A DNA stretch of 57,483 nt from Microcoleus asticus IPMA8 (GCF_013179805.1 NZ_SRRZ01000033.1:1-57483), one strand, 5' to 3'; numbered from the stretch's first letter, positions 1-9,718 are shown. Made by a program: numbers and translations. Notes: generated by a model from the sequence alone, not told the origin.

Positions 1-203
1 AATTGATACAAAAAAAACTTATCTTTAACCGAGCTTGAATATATCGATCACTCTTGTTATTGATTTGCGATCGATTATTCAGCAAGCCCTAATTATGGAC
101 TAATGAGGGGCATGGTCTTTCAGAGTATTTGTACTCATCGCATAAGTGTTATGCTCCCGGGCTACTCAACGCGCGATCGCCAGTATTAAATCTTCGCCCA
201 AAT

Positions 204-1004
204 CTAAAATTCCGAATATCTCAGCAGCCGCATTATTTTTTCATCATCGTTCAATTCGCCGACAATTCGCCGCACGGGTTTCGGCCAGATTTTAATCAAA
301 GTAGGAGTTGCTGAAATCTGATCTGCCTCAGCTTGTTCTGGATGTTTTAAAACATCAATTACTTTCAAAGTGTAGGGACGATCGAGGCATTGCTCTAAGA
401 ACTGGTGTAAAGTTTCGAGGGTGCGTTCGGTGCTGGGATTGCTGCCGGAAACAAAGAGGCGCAAAACGTACCCTTGAGTTTGTGGTGGTGGGGTGAGTGC
501 TGTTTGTTTGGGAAGCGGAGTCTGCTGCGATTGCGGGAAGGATGAGGGAGATACGATCGAACCGATCGAGTCCGATCGAGCTTCGGGGCTGGCATACTGT
601 ACAACTAAGTCGTGATTTTCCCAAAGTTCGGGGAATTGTTGGTGATAAGTAGCGATCGCCATCGGTTCGCACATTTCTTCGCTGCGGGGGTGCCACACTA
701 AGTCGCCAGTCCCAAAAATGGCATTCAGCAGGGTTTGATGTCGCAGCACCGGGGGGTAAGCCTCGGCAGCAACCCGCACCTGCCGATCGCCTGGATCGAG
801 CCAGCAGTCAACGGTTGCGGTATAGCAAGGTATCAGAAAATGCGGCGGTTCCGACAAACCGAGGATCTCCTGTAGAGCTACGCACAACTGCAAGTGCCAC
901 CGAGTTTGCTTGCGGGAGTCTATGCAATAGATTAAGTCTCCCCCGGGTGTAAACAGCGCAATGCCTTTGAAAAATTCTGGCAAAATCGGGCGATCGACTT
1001 TCAA
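204..1004 (-). CDS. KaiB-like C-terminal domain protein
   Basis: The C-terminal ~90 residues (about 176-266) match the thioredoxin-like KaiB/SasA-N fold: a YVLRLFVSG first strand, a central YTLKVIDVLKHPEQAE stretch, then ATPTLIKIWP with the cis-proline-type loop and a VRRIVGEL end. Residues 1-140 form a separate domain that I do not recognise, joined by a Ser/Pro/Gln-rich linker. At 266 residues it is far longer than KaiB (~100 aa) and has no histidine kinase part, so it is neither KaiB nor SasA. The start is a TTG with no clear Shine-Dalgarno site; an in-frame stop lies about 35 bases upstream, so little room remains for another start. It follows pilT on the same strand and may be co-transcribed. 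A role in clock signalling is inference only. Confidence 0.75.
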   Translation of the reverse strand: MKVDRPILPEFFKGIALFTPGGDLIYCIDSRKQTRWHLQLCVALQEILGLSEPPHFLIPCYTATVDCWLDPGDRQVRVAAEAYPPVLRHQTLLNAIFGTGDLVWHPRSEEMCEPMAIATYHQQFPELWENHDLVVQYASPEARSDSIGSIVSPSSFPQSQQTPLPKQTALTPPPQTQGYVLRLFVSGSNPSTERTLETLHQFLEQCLDRPYTLKVIDVLKHPEQAEADQISATPTLIKIWPKPVRRIVGELNDDEKIMRLLRYSEF

Positions 1005-1022
1005 GGAAGTACACCAATTAAA

Positions 1023-1056
1023 GTTAACAGTTAACAGTTAACTGTTAACTGTTAAC
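1023..1056. repeat. 34-bp perfect palindrome of GTTAAC heptamers
   Basis: GTTAAC is repeated five times with one-base spacers that switch from A to T at the centre, so the whole 34 bases are self-complementary. It lies between the 3' end of pilT and the start of the KaiB-domain gene. It could act as a transcription stop or slow site for pilT or as a protein-binding site; there is no following T run on the minus strand that would make it a standard terminator. Confidence 0.85.
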
Positions 1057-1065
1057 ACTCCACCT

Positions 1066-2334
1066 TTAGACTCGACCTCGGAGCATCTGAGCCATTTCGT
1101 TCGGGAACGGCGAGTTCTCTACACAAAGTTCTTCAGTAATCCGACCTTCTTGATAAAGACCGTAGAGCGACTTATTCATCGTCGTCATGCCTTCATAAGT
1201 ATCTTTGATCATGATTTGATTGATTTCCTCATTCTGGCCCTTGAGAATGTATTCCTTAACCACGTCGGTATTGATCATAACGTCGTGGAAAGCAGCCCGC
1301 TTCCCGTCTGTGGTTTTGCACAGCAGTTGAGCAATAATCGCCACTAGGGATTCGGAAATTGAAACCCGTATGGCATCCTGTTCTTCCGCCCCGAACATAT
1401 CAAGAATCCGGTTCAGGGTCTTAACGGCACTGTTGGTGTGCAGGGTTCCTGCAACTAAGTGACCGGTTTGAGAGGCTTTGAGGGCGATTTCCACCGTCTC
1501 TCTGTCCCGAATTTCTCCTACTAGCAGCATATCCGGGTCTTGTCGCAGAGCGCCTTTGAGAGCGCTCATAAACTTGAGGGTGTGCCTGCCGACTTCCCGG
1601 TGCTTGATCAAGGATTTTTTGCTTTCGTGTACGAATTCTACGGGGTCTTCGATCGTGATGATGTTGTAGGCTTTATTCTTATTGATGTAGTCGATCATCG
1701 CGGCCAAGGTGGTAGACTTACCCGAACCTGTCGGGCCTGTCACCAAAATGAGCCCTTTGTGGTAGCCGCATATTTTCCTAAATACCTCCGGCAGTTTCAA
1801 TTCCTCCAGTGTCATTATTTTGGCAGGAATTAGCCGCAGCACCATTGCCGGGCCGGCCAAGGAGTCCATGCAACTGATCCGAATGCGGACGAACCCGAAG
1901 TCGAAAGCGCCGTCAAAGTCTAGAGTTTTTTGGAAAATTTCAATTTCTTCATCGCTCATGCACTCCCGCAACCAGCCAAAAAACGTATCTAAATCCGTCG
2001 GTGGATAGCCGATGTCGGCAATCTCGCCCCGGGTGCGGAAGCGGGGAACTTCGTTTACTCCGAGGTGAAGGTCGGATACTCCTTCTTCTTTGGCTCGGAT
2101 TACTAGCTCTTTCAAAGTCGGAACTCCGCCGCTGCTAGAGTTCGGGTTTTTAGGTGTGGCGAAGGATTGCGGCGGCGGTGCTGGTGCTGGTGCTGGTGCT
2201 GGTGCCGGCGGCGGTGCTGGTGGCATTCCTGCTGCTCTGGGGGGCATCCCTGGAGCTGGAGGGCGGGGTATTCCGGGCAGTGGGGGAGCTCCGGGTACGG
2301 GCGGGCGAGGAGCTGGCGGATGCTGTTGTGTCAT
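1066..2334 (-). CDS. pilT: Type IV pilus retraction ATPase PilT
   Basis: Hexameric cytoplasmic ATPase that depolymerises type IV pili, driving twitching motility and DNA uptake. Walker A GPTGSGKST lies near residue 200, followed by the Asp box (IITIEDPVEF), Walker B (DPDMLLVGEIRD) and His box (GHLVAGTLHTNSA), in the order and spacing of PilT. The core begins with TLKELVIRAKEEGVSDLHL near residue 74. Ahead of it is a Pro/Ala/Gly-rich extension with an AP-dipeptide run that PilT of model species lacks. I chose the ATG at 2334, preceded by TAAGG; the frame stays open 31 codons further to 2427, but that part has no PilT character. Divergent from the amidase gene. Confidence 0.95.
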   Translation of the reverse strand: MTQQHPPAPRPPVPGAPPLPGIPRPPAPGMPPRAAGMPPAPPPAPAPAPAPAPPPQSFATPKNPNSSSGGVPTLKELVIRAKEEGVSDLHLGVNEVPRFRTRGEIADIGYPPTDLDTFFGWLRECMSDEEIEIFQKTLDFDGAFDFGFVRIRISCMDSLAGPAMVLRLIPAKIMTLEELKLPEVFRKICGYHKGLILVTGPTGSGKSTTLAAMIDYINKNKAYNIITIEDPVEFVHESKKSLIKHREVGRHTLKFMSALKGALRQDPDMLLVGEIRDRETVEIALKASQTGHLVAGTLHTNSAVKTLNRILDMFGAEEQDAIRVSISESLVAIIAQLLCKTTDGKRAAFHDVMINTDVVKEYILKGQNEEINQIMIKDTYEGMTTMNKSLYGLYQEGRITEELCVENSPFPNEMAQMLRGRV

Positions 2335-2639
2335 ATGCGCTACCTTAAGTTGGTGAGAAGGCTGACTCGAACAGATGATTTGTGGGAGTTGGACAATGCC
2401 GATCGCCATTGTGCGGGTCTTGCACAAAAGCTTGACTGTTCTACTCAGTCTATCCTAAGAGGGAGTCATAATGCTTCACTAATAAGGAAATATTATGCCA
2501 ATTGGAGGATGCGAGCGCTCTCGCTCTACGGCGGAATATGGATTTTCTACATTTTTGGAGAATTTTTTTAATGAAAAGAGTTTTCCGCAACCAGTAAGTA
2601 TAAATTGATACTTTAGCCCACTATTAAGGACTTAAACCG
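2335..2639. other. Divergent intergenic region pilT/amidase
   Basis: 305 bases between two divergent starts, so promoters for both genes should lie here. The amidase ATG is preceded by AAGGA about 11 bases upstream. No clear sigma-70 boxes, repeats or RNA genes were recognised. Confidence 0.5.
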
Positions 2640-4037
2640 ATGAATTCTGTCGATCGGGCTTTTACTCCAGCTCTGGAGTTGGCGGAGTCGATCCGCACCC
2701 TGGAAGTGTCGCCTTTAGAAATTGTCAATCTCTACTTGGAACGGATCGATCGATTAAACCCCGAGCTGGGCAGTTATTTTACTGTAACGGCCGAGCGGGC
2801 GATCGCCCTGGCTAAATCTCAAACCGAAAAACTAGCTGGGTTAAACAAGCCACAGGAATTGCCACCTTTTTTCGGAGTGCCGATCGCCATTAAAGACTTG
2901 ACACCCGTTACCGGCGTTCCCTGTACCTACGGCACTCAGGCTTTGCTGGGTAACATCTCTGCCTACGACGAGTCAGTAGTCTGGCGGATCAAAGCAGCGG
3001 GATTTAACATTCTGGGGAAAACAGCAACCTCTCAAATTGGCTCATTACCTTACACCGAACCAGAAGGTTTCCCACCGGCGCGCAATCCCTGGAATTTAGA
3101 CTATACGCCCGGAGGTTCCAGCGGAGGCTCAGCGGCGGCTGTAGCAGCGGGTTTGTGCGCGATCGCCCAAGGTTCAGACGGCGGCGGTTCGATTCGAGGC
3201 CCAGCTTCCTGCTGCGGTTTAGTAGGCATTAAACCGTCGCGGGGGCGAGTTTCCTGGGCACCTGTCGGAGATTACCTCAGTGGCATTTCTGCCAACGGCC
3301 CACTGGCGCGCACTGTAGCTGACGCCGCCGCACTTTTGGACGTGATGTCAGGCTACACAACAGGCGATCCGTACTGGCTACCCGATTCAAATCCGACGTT
3401 TCTAGAGGCTTCCCGTCAAAAGTCGAGCAAACTGCGAATCGCTTTTTCTACCACTATTTCCCCTGTGGGCGAGGCTTCGGCTACCTGTCAGCAAGCGGTA
3501 CTCGAAACAGTAAAATTATTGACAGATTTGGGTCATGATGTCGAACCTGGATGCCCGGATTTTACGGGTTTAATCGAACCATTTATCGCAATTTGGCAGT
3601 CGGGGGCGGCGGCAAGCGGCATTCCAGGCCCTGCTTTGGAACCGATGAATCGCTGGCTGTTAGAAAGAACTATTTCGGCTGGGGAATATTTGCGGGCGGT
3701 GAATCAAATGCAGGTTATTTCACGGCGGATTGTGGGATTCTTTGAAAAATTTGATGTGTTAGTTTTGCCGACTTATCTGCACTCCCCCATCCGGGTTGGG
3801 GAGTGGGCGGATTTGAGTTTTGAAGAAACTTTGCAGCGGATCATTCATTGGATTGCTCCTTGTCCGCCGTTTAATGCTAGCGGTTTGCCTGCGATCGCAC
3901 TTCCTGCTATTTTAGATGACAACGGCTTGCCCGTGGGAATTCAAATTATCGGGCGGCCGGCGGCGGAAGCAACTTTAATTGCTTTAGCGGCGCAGATGGA
4001 AGCGGCGAAACCTTTCCCGGTTTTAGATTTTAAATAG
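2640..4037 (+). CDS. Amidase signature family enzyme
   Basis: Hydrolyses a C-N amide bond in the cytoplasm; the substrate cannot be read from the sequence. The amidase-signature triad is present: Lys85 (AIKD), cis-Ser160 in GGSSGGS and nucleophile Ser184 in GGGSIRGP, with the 24-residue Ser-Ser spacing of the family. Length 465 is normal. It differs from GatA in the central and C-terminal parts and there are no gatB/gatC neighbours, so it is more likely a stand-alone amidase (6-aminohexanoate-cyclic-dimer-hydrolase or aryl-acylamidase type) than the tRNA amidotransferase subunit. Confidence 0.9.
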   Translation: MNSVDRAFTPALELAESIRTLEVSPLEIVNLYLERIDRLNPELGSYFTVTAERAIALAKSQTEKLAGLNKPQELPPFFGVPIAIKDLTPVTGVPCTYGTQALLGNISAYDESVVWRIKAAGFNILGKTATSQIGSLPYTEPEGFPPARNPWNLDYTPGGSSGGSAAAVAAGLCAIAQGSDGGGSIRGPASCCGLVGIKPSRGRVSWAPVGDYLSGISANGPLARTVADAAALLDVMSGYTTGDPYWLPDSNPTFLEASRQKSSKLRIAFSTTISPVGEASATCQQAVLETVKLLTDLGHDVEPGCPDFTGLIEPFIAIWQSGAAASGIPGPALEPMNRWLLERTISAGEYLRAVNQMQVISRRIVGFFEKFDVLVLPTYLHSPIRVGEWADLSFEETLQRIIHWIAPCPPFNASGLPAIALPAILDDNGLPVGIQIIGRPAAEATLIALAAQMEAAKPFPVLDFK

Positions 4038-4335
4038 GGAAGAGCAAGGGATAAAAGCACGTTTCCCTTTTTTATGGGTATGCCAAATCAGGATTTGTCC
4101 GCGGGGAACAAGAAATCCGGTTTTTGGCATAAATTTCTATTGACTGTTGACTGTTTGACATTTGAACAATACCGATGCAACGGCAAACGAGAGGATTGAG
4201 AAAGGGGACAAATTTCAGGTTGAATTCTTGTAAAATATAAGGTACTTCTTATTAAATTACTTGAATTTTTTGGGAAAGAGTGTAAAATTTAGTCAAATTC
4301 ATTCTAGGTCGCGGGTGTATCAAAAAAAATAGCCT

Positions 4336-7089
4336 ATGTTTAAGACAGCAGGACTGTTTGAAGAAAACCCTATTCAGGGAAATGTTGCGGGTGTTTCAGC
4401 GGAAATAGTAGACTTATTCAGTAATTTCGATCGCTTAAATCGGATCGGCAAAATTGCCGTCGGCGATACCAATGGTTTATTTGATACCAGCTACGATTTG
4501 ACTCAAAAACCCGATTGGCCGGCTGCTGCGACTGGTAGTGCGATCGACCTTTTTGAGCCATTCACCGACTTCGGTCTCCAATCGTCAGGAGGCGACAATC
4601 TTAAAGTTGATAGTAGTCTAAAATCCCAGACGGCTGTCTCCACTCAAGCTCAGACAGACGAACTGACAGGGATGGATTTTGCTGTTGGCGATAGTGGTGG
4701 CGGGCCAGAACTCACCCTATCCCAAACTTCTTCCCTATTTCCTGATGAAAACTGGGCTTTCAATTTTACAGATTACACCATCGAACACCAAGGTTTAAAC
4801 ACCCTAAACCTCAAAGTTGGTTACGGATTAAAACCGGGAATTACCCAGAACGAATATCCCGATTTTGTACCCATTTACCAAAGTATTGATAACTTCCTAG
4901 TTAACTACCCGAACGAAACAGATTTTTGGGAAATTGTTAACAAAAATTTGACGGAAAAGGTGCTTAATGAAAATCCGGTACTGACAGATGTTACGATTCA
5001 ACTTGAAGTTTTGCCAACGGAGATATTGCCCTACGAGCTAGCAAGTACAGTTTTCCGCAGTCGTTCCGGTCAAATCAAAGAAGATGCTAATTTTTCCTTA
5101 AAAGACTACGCAATCAATCACCAAGGATTAAATACGCTCAATCTCGATGTCGCTTACCAGTATAAGCCGGGAATCGCTCCTAATGAATATCCCGATTTCG
5201 TGCCAATATACAATAGCATTGATAATTTTTTAACCACCTATCCGAACGAAACAGATTTTTGGGAAATTGTCAATAAAAACTTAACTCAAAATATCCTAAA
5301 CGAAAATCCTGCCTTGGCGGCAATTAAGATAGATTTCAACGTTTTGCCAAGCCAAAACGTGCCCTACAACCAAACCAGCAAAGTTACTCGCACTCAAGCC
5401 AGCAATCCTCAAGGAACTTTCCTAGTTGGCAATAGCAGGGGAAATAATGTACTTCGGTTTGACGGCAATACCGGCAATTTTCTAGGCGAATTTATTCCAG
5501 CGGGAAGCGGCGGTTTGTCCAATCCAGATACGATCGTTTTTGGGCCAGATGGCAACGGCGATGATAAGTCGGACATTTACGTTAGTAGCGGCGAAAAGCC
5601 CGGAAATTCGGGAGAACCGACAGCATCTGCGGTATTGCGGTATGACGGAATTACGGGCGCATTTATTGACAAGTTTGTCGGCGATAATCCGAACACGGCG
5701 GTCGATGAAACTGGCGGATTGTTTCGCCCTTACGGTTTAGCTTTTGGCCCTGACGGTAATTTTTATGTCAGCAGTTTTTTGAGGGACCAAATTATCCGAT
5801 ATAACGGCAAAACAGGACAGTTTATTGATGTATTTGCTTCGGGAAATCAGCAAGCGGGAGGATTGAATGGCCCGAACGGTTTACTGTTTGCTCCTGACGG
5901 CAATTTGTATGTGACAACGCAGGGGAGTGTTGCGAGCAACGGTAAAGCAGATTTTAGCGCAAGTTTCCCCAGTCAGGTGCTGCGCTACAACCCGCAAACC
6001 CGGCAGTCAAGTATCTTTGCTTCGCCCGATCCTTCACCTCGGAGTCAGGGATTTGCAAGTCTTTTGGGAATGGCAATCGGGCCCGCTGACGGCGACCTTT
6101 ATGTCAGCGATTTTGCTAACGATATCAGGCGCTACAATTTAAAAAGTGGGGAATTGGTCAAGGTTTTATCTACCAATTATACTGATACTTCGCCCAGTAG
6201 CAATTATGTAGGTAGTTTGGCCTTTTCGCCGATCGGCAATTTGTTTGCAGTTGGCTTTGACAACCGCGCTAATGCTAACGGTGCCGGCGCGGTTTTGCGG
6301 TATAACGGCCAGACTGACGAACCGCTGCCAATATCGGGGAATCCGGGGTCGAGTAACAGTTCTATTTTTGTCCCTCCCGACAGCAAGCTAGAGCGTCCAA
6401 TAGGAATTGCTTTCTTTCCGTCCGATGCTCAACTGACGGAGAAATGGAATTTTACATTGACAAATTACCCAATTAATCATCAAGGGTTAAACAACCTGAA
6501 TATTGATGTAAATTATAAGTACCAAGAGGGGATTCAAAATTATCAGTATCCTGATTTTGTGCCTATTTACAAGAGCATTGACAATCTTTTAGTTAACTAC
6601 CCGAACGAAACAGATTTTTGGGAAATTGTCAACAAAAATCTGACCGAAAAAGTGCTTTCTGACAATCCGGCAATTTTGTCTGTGACGGTTAATTTGGACG
6701 TTTTACCGACCAACCAATTGCCTTACGAGCGCAGCAGTACCGTTACTCGCACTCAAGATCGTAAATTAGGCGAAGCCTGGGATTTCAAGCTTCCTAATTA
6801 CTCGATCGATCACCAGGGTTTGAATAACCTCAATATTGATGTCAAATATCAGTACAAACCAGGAATTACGCAGGATGAGTATCCCGACTTTGTGCCGATT
6901 TACAAAAGCATCGACAGTTTCTTGACTAATTATCCCAATGAAACGGATTTCTGGGAAATTCTTAATAAAAGTTTGACGCAAAAGCTGCTAGCCGAAAATC
7001 CGGCTTTGGATTCGTTGCAAATTAATCTGGAGGTTTTGCCGACAAACAGATTGCCTTACGAGCGAGCTAGTATTGTGTCAATCGCTTAG
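4336..7089 (+). CDS. Four-repeat protein with NHL-like propeller
   Basis: A 917-residue protein of unusual make-up. Four copies of a ~105-residue repeat lie at about residues 137-245, 249-355, 700-805 and 807-917. Each carries HQGLNxLN, then YPDFVPIY, SID and YPNETDFWEI, a helix ending NKxLT, and a closing VLP...PY motif. Between copies 2 and 3 (about residues 357-690) is a beta-propeller of NHL/SMP-30 type with repeated LRYDG...TG.F and FGPDGN.YV motifs. The repeat's length and closing strands faintly recall T-fold enzymes of the FolB/uricase type, but this is a guess. No signal peptide is visible; residues 1-135 are low in features. Not recognised as a named protein; the function is unknown. 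Confidence 0.85.
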   Translation: MFKTAGLFEENPIQGNVAGVSAEIVDLFSNFDRLNRIGKIAVGDTNGLFDTSYDLTQKPDWPAAATGSAIDLFEPFTDFGLQSSGGDNLKVDSSLKSQTAVSTQAQTDELTGMDFAVGDSGGGPELTLSQTSSLFPDENWAFNFTDYTIEHQGLNTLNLKVGYGLKPGITQNEYPDFVPIYQSIDNFLVNYPNETDFWEIVNKNLTEKVLNENPVLTDVTIQLEVLPTEILPYELASTVFRSRSGQIKEDANFSLKDYAINHQGLNTLNLDVAYQYKPGIAPNEYPDFVPIYNSIDNFLTTYPNETDFWEIVNKNLTQNILNENPALAAIKIDFNVLPSQNVPYNQTSKVTRTQASNPQGTFLVGNSRGNNVLRFDGNTGNFLGEFIPAGSGGLSNPDTIVFGPDGNGDDKSDIYVSSGEKPGNSGEPTASAVLRYDGITGAFIDKFVGDNPNTAVDETGGLFRPYGLAFGPDGNFYVSSFLRDQIIRYNGKTGQFIDVFASGNQQAGGLNGPNGLLFAPDGNLYVTTQGSVASNGKADFSASFPSQVLRYNPQTRQSSIFASPDPSPRSQGFASLLGMAIGPADGDLYVSDFANDIRRYNLKSGELVKVLSTNYTDTSPSSNYVGSLAFSPIGNLFAVGFDNRANANGAGAVLRYNGQTDEPLPISGNPGSSNSSIFVPPDSKLERPIGIAFFPSDAQLTEKWNFTLTNYPINHQGLNNLNIDVNYKYQEGIQNYQYPDFVPIYKSIDNLLVNYPNETDFWEIVNKNLTEKVLSDNPAILSVTVNLDVLPTNQLPYERSSTVTRTQDRKLGEAWDFKLPNYSIDHQGLNNLNIDVKYQYKPGITQDEYPDFVPIYKSIDSFLTNYPNETDFWEILNKSLTQKLLAENPALDSLQINLEVLPTNRLPYERASIVSIA

Positions 7090-7648
7090 CCTATAATTGA
7101 AAATTAGATGGACAAATCTTGACAACAAATACATACTTAGCTACCGTAAGGGTACGGTTAAGTAGGTTGCGTAAAAATATGGTTTTTTCGCGTCTAAGAC
7201 TAACCCATTTAAATAGTCTGTTGTGATGAAAACCCCGGTTTTTTTAAGAAACCGGATTTCTGAATTAGGAGCGAGTTTGCCAAGCTGCATCTGGGGATAT
7301 ATGTCTGTGTCCCTTGCATTTGATACCTAAATAGTGGTGGACGCAAATAGGAGCAAAAACCTGGTTTCGGCGTTAACGTCGATCGCTCACAACCTGTTAT
7401 TTTGACTCTTAATCGGCTTTTTGTGCCTCCAGACAAAAATATAGTTTTTTTAATCGGAGTTCGCGATCCACCCAATTTCTAGTCATCAAACCCATATTTT
7501 ACCAATAAACCGACTTACTCGCGCCCAGTCCTACTTATTACCAATTACGCTGTAATATATTGAGAATACCTCTTTAGATTGATAGACATTTTGATTATTT
7601 CCTTTTAAATATGGTAGCAGTTCGCTGCCAATATTTAGGGTGAAATTT
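7090..7648. other. Intergenic region with two hairpins
   Basis: About 560 non-coding bases. A 29-base imperfect hairpin at 7135-7163 (ACTTA and CCGTA arms) and a second at 7235-7255 (CCGGTTT arms, 7-base loop) follow the repeat-protein gene and could end its transcript. The second resembles a GAAACCGG repeat common in Oscillatoriales. A minus-strand frame at 7209-7475 reads through this repeat and is not credible as a gene. Confidence 0.5.
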
Positions 7649-9652
7649 ATGTTAACTTCCGGGCCAATTACCGCCCCCGTTCCCGTTTTTCTAGTTCTTT
7701 TAGCAATCATGCTACTCGCGCCGCTGTTATTTGAGCGCTTGCGATTGCCGGGAATAGTCGGTTTAATTATTGCTGGCGTAATTGTCGGGCCCAACGGTCT
7801 AAATTTGCTGCAACGAGACGCTACTATTGTTTTGTTAGGTACTGTAGGATTGCTGTTTTTGATGTTCCTAGCGGGACTGGAAACTAGCCTCGACGACCTC
7901 AAACTGAATGCGGACAAAGCTGTCATATTTGGGCTGGCTACTTTTTCGCTACCGATGATATTGGGGACGGGAGCGATGCTGCTGTTGGGATATAGCTGGC
8001 TGGCTTCAATTTTAGTCGCTTCTTGTTTCGCTACGCACACACTTTTAGCGCTGCCAATTCTCACCAAATTGGGATTGATGCGAACTCAGACTATTACTAC
8101 GACTTTGGGCGGGACTTTAATTACGAATGTGTTGGGGCTGTTGGTGCTGGCAATTGTTGTCAAAGCTTTCAAAGGAAATCTCACTCTCGATTTTTGGCTG
8201 GTTCTGATTCCATCTCTTGCTATCTACACTTTTGGTACTTTGTGGGGAGTCCCCAAAATCGGTCGCTGGTTTTTTAAGAAATTCGGACATGACGAAAATG
8301 CCGAATTTATATTTGTATTGGCTACCCTGTTTGTAGTTTCTTACGCAGCAGAACTAATTGAGATTGAGGCAATTATTGGTGCGTTTCTCTCGGGAATTGC
8401 CATTACTCAAATTATTCCGAAAATGAGTCCGCTGATGAATCGGATTGAGTTTATTGGCAATACGCTGTTTGTGCCGTTTTTTCTGATTTCTGTGGGGATG
8501 TTAATTGACCCGCTAATTTTGGTGAAGCAGCCGCAGTCTTTGTTGGTGGCTGCGGTGATGATTTTAGCAGAGGTGGTGAGCAAGTTTTTGGCAGCTTGGC
8601 TACCGGGGAAATTATTTCGTTTTGAGTTTCCGAACATTATGGTAATGTTCGGTCTGTCTGTTGCTCAAGCTGCTTCTACTTTGGCGGCGATTACGGTTGC
8701 TTTTGACATTAAATTGGTCGATCGCGTAACGGTGAACGGCATCATTGCCATGATTTTAGTAACTTGTGTCGCTTCTCCTTGGATTGTATCTCGGTGGGGT
8801 CAACAAATGCAGCAGCCGGGGTCGAGTTTGCCGACTGGTACTTCGGGAAAGAATTCATGGGGAGATCGAGTTTTAGTGCCTGTTGCTAATCCGAGTACGG
8901 AAGATAATTTGCTGCGTTTGGCTTTGATTTTAGCAAAAAGCTCTCAGGGAACTTTGCTGCCACTGCATATTTTGTCCGATCGCGGGGAAGCAATTTCGCC
9001 CGCAGATAAAATGCAGCAAACTCAACTTTTGACGGCTGCGGAAACTGTGGCCCATGCTGCTGCTTGTGCGGTTGAACCGATCGCGAGGATAGATGATGCG
9101 ATCGATCGCGGAATCCTGCGGAGTGCAACCGAACGCGAGGCTAGTTTAATAGTTTGCGGTTGGAAGGGATTTTCCACGACTCGCGACAATTTTTTTGGCA
9201 GCATCATTGACAATGTGGTAAGGCGATCGCCCGTACCCGTACTGATTGCTCGATTTCCCGATCCTATCCAGAATACAGCCAGAGTTATTTTGGCGGTCAC
9301 TGACAGCGAGTTAACTCAGTTTGGATTTCAGGAAACGGTGGATATTGCTAAAAGTTTGGCCGACGAACTCAAGGCGACTTTGCAAGTGGTGTTGGTGACA
9401 ACAAAACGGGAAAAAAGCAACAAAAGTGCGGCGGAGGTGGAAATTCTTTCTGAGATACCGGTAAATCGGGTGCGGGGAAATTTTATCAAGCTAGTTTCGC
9501 AGCAGTTGTTAGAACACGATTTGCTGATTTTAACAGCAATTTCTCACCAACAGAAATTGTGGGAACAACCGGGAGCTCTTAAAGAACCGGAAGCGATCGC
9601 TCGGGCTCACCCAGATATTTCCATGCTTGTTGTTTATTTTCCTGTATCTTGA
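7649..9652 (+). CDS. CPA2 cation/proton antiporter with USP domains
   Basis: Inner-membrane exchanger of the KefB/NapA-like CPA2 family, moving Na+ or K+ against H+. Residues 1-385 are strongly hydrophobic with about 12 segments and the GIVGLIIAGVIVGPNGL signature near the N terminus. The C-terminal half carries a universal stress protein domain (from about residue 405, ending GSIIDNVVRRSPVPVLI) and a second, weaker USP-like segment (RVILAVTDSE). This is an arrangement common in cyanobacteria. I take ATG at 7649, with AGGGTG six bases upstream; a GTG nine bases earlier is possible but has no ribosome site. Cation preference cannot be read from the sequence. Confidence 0.93.
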   Translation: MLTSGPITAPVPVFLVLLAIMLLAPLLFERLRLPGIVGLIIAGVIVGPNGLNLLQRDATIVLLGTVGLLFLMFLAGLETSLDDLKLNADKAVIFGLATFSLPMILGTGAMLLLGYSWLASILVASCFATHTLLALPILTKLGLMRTQTITTTLGGTLITNVLGLLVLAIVVKAFKGNLTLDFWLVLIPSLAIYTFGTLWGVPKIGRWFFKKFGHDENAEFIFVLATLFVVSYAAELIEIEAIIGAFLSGIAITQIIPKMSPLMNRIEFIGNTLFVPFFLISVGMLIDPLILVKQPQSLLVAAVMILAEVVSKFLAAWLPGKLFRFEFPNIMVMFGLSVAQAASTLAAITVAFDIKLVDRVTVNGIIAMILVTCVASPWIVSRWGQQMQQPGSSLPTGTSGKNSWGDRVLVPVANPSTEDNLLRLALILAKSSQGTLLPLHILSDRGEAISPADKMQQTQLLTAAETVAHAAACAVEPIARIDDAIDRGILRSATEREASLIVCGWKGFSTTRDNFFGSIIDNVVRRSPVPVLIARFPDPIQNTARVILAVTDSELTQFGFQETVDIAKSLADELKATLQVVLVTTKREKSNKSAAEVEILSEIPVNRVRGNFIKLVSQQLLEHDLLILTAISHQQKLWEQPGALKEPEAIARAHPDISMLVVYFPVS

Positions 9653-9660
9653 GGAAGATT

Positions 9661-9704
9661 TTAACCGCAGATGATGTTCTGTATCTGGATTCATCTGCGG
9701 TTAA
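9661..9704 (+). terminator. 14-bp stem hairpin after antiporter
   Basis: Perfect 14-bp inverted repeat TTAACCGCAGATGA with a 16-base loop, starting nine bases after the antiporter stop codon. The position suits a transcript end or 3' stabiliser; there is no clean T run. Confidence 0.55.
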
Positions 9705-9718
9705 GATTTAATCCTAAT

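Noticed and set aside
7209..7475. 88-residue minus-strand frame
   Set aside because: It reads through hairpin repeats (GFLKKPGF copies) with no ribosome site and no family features.
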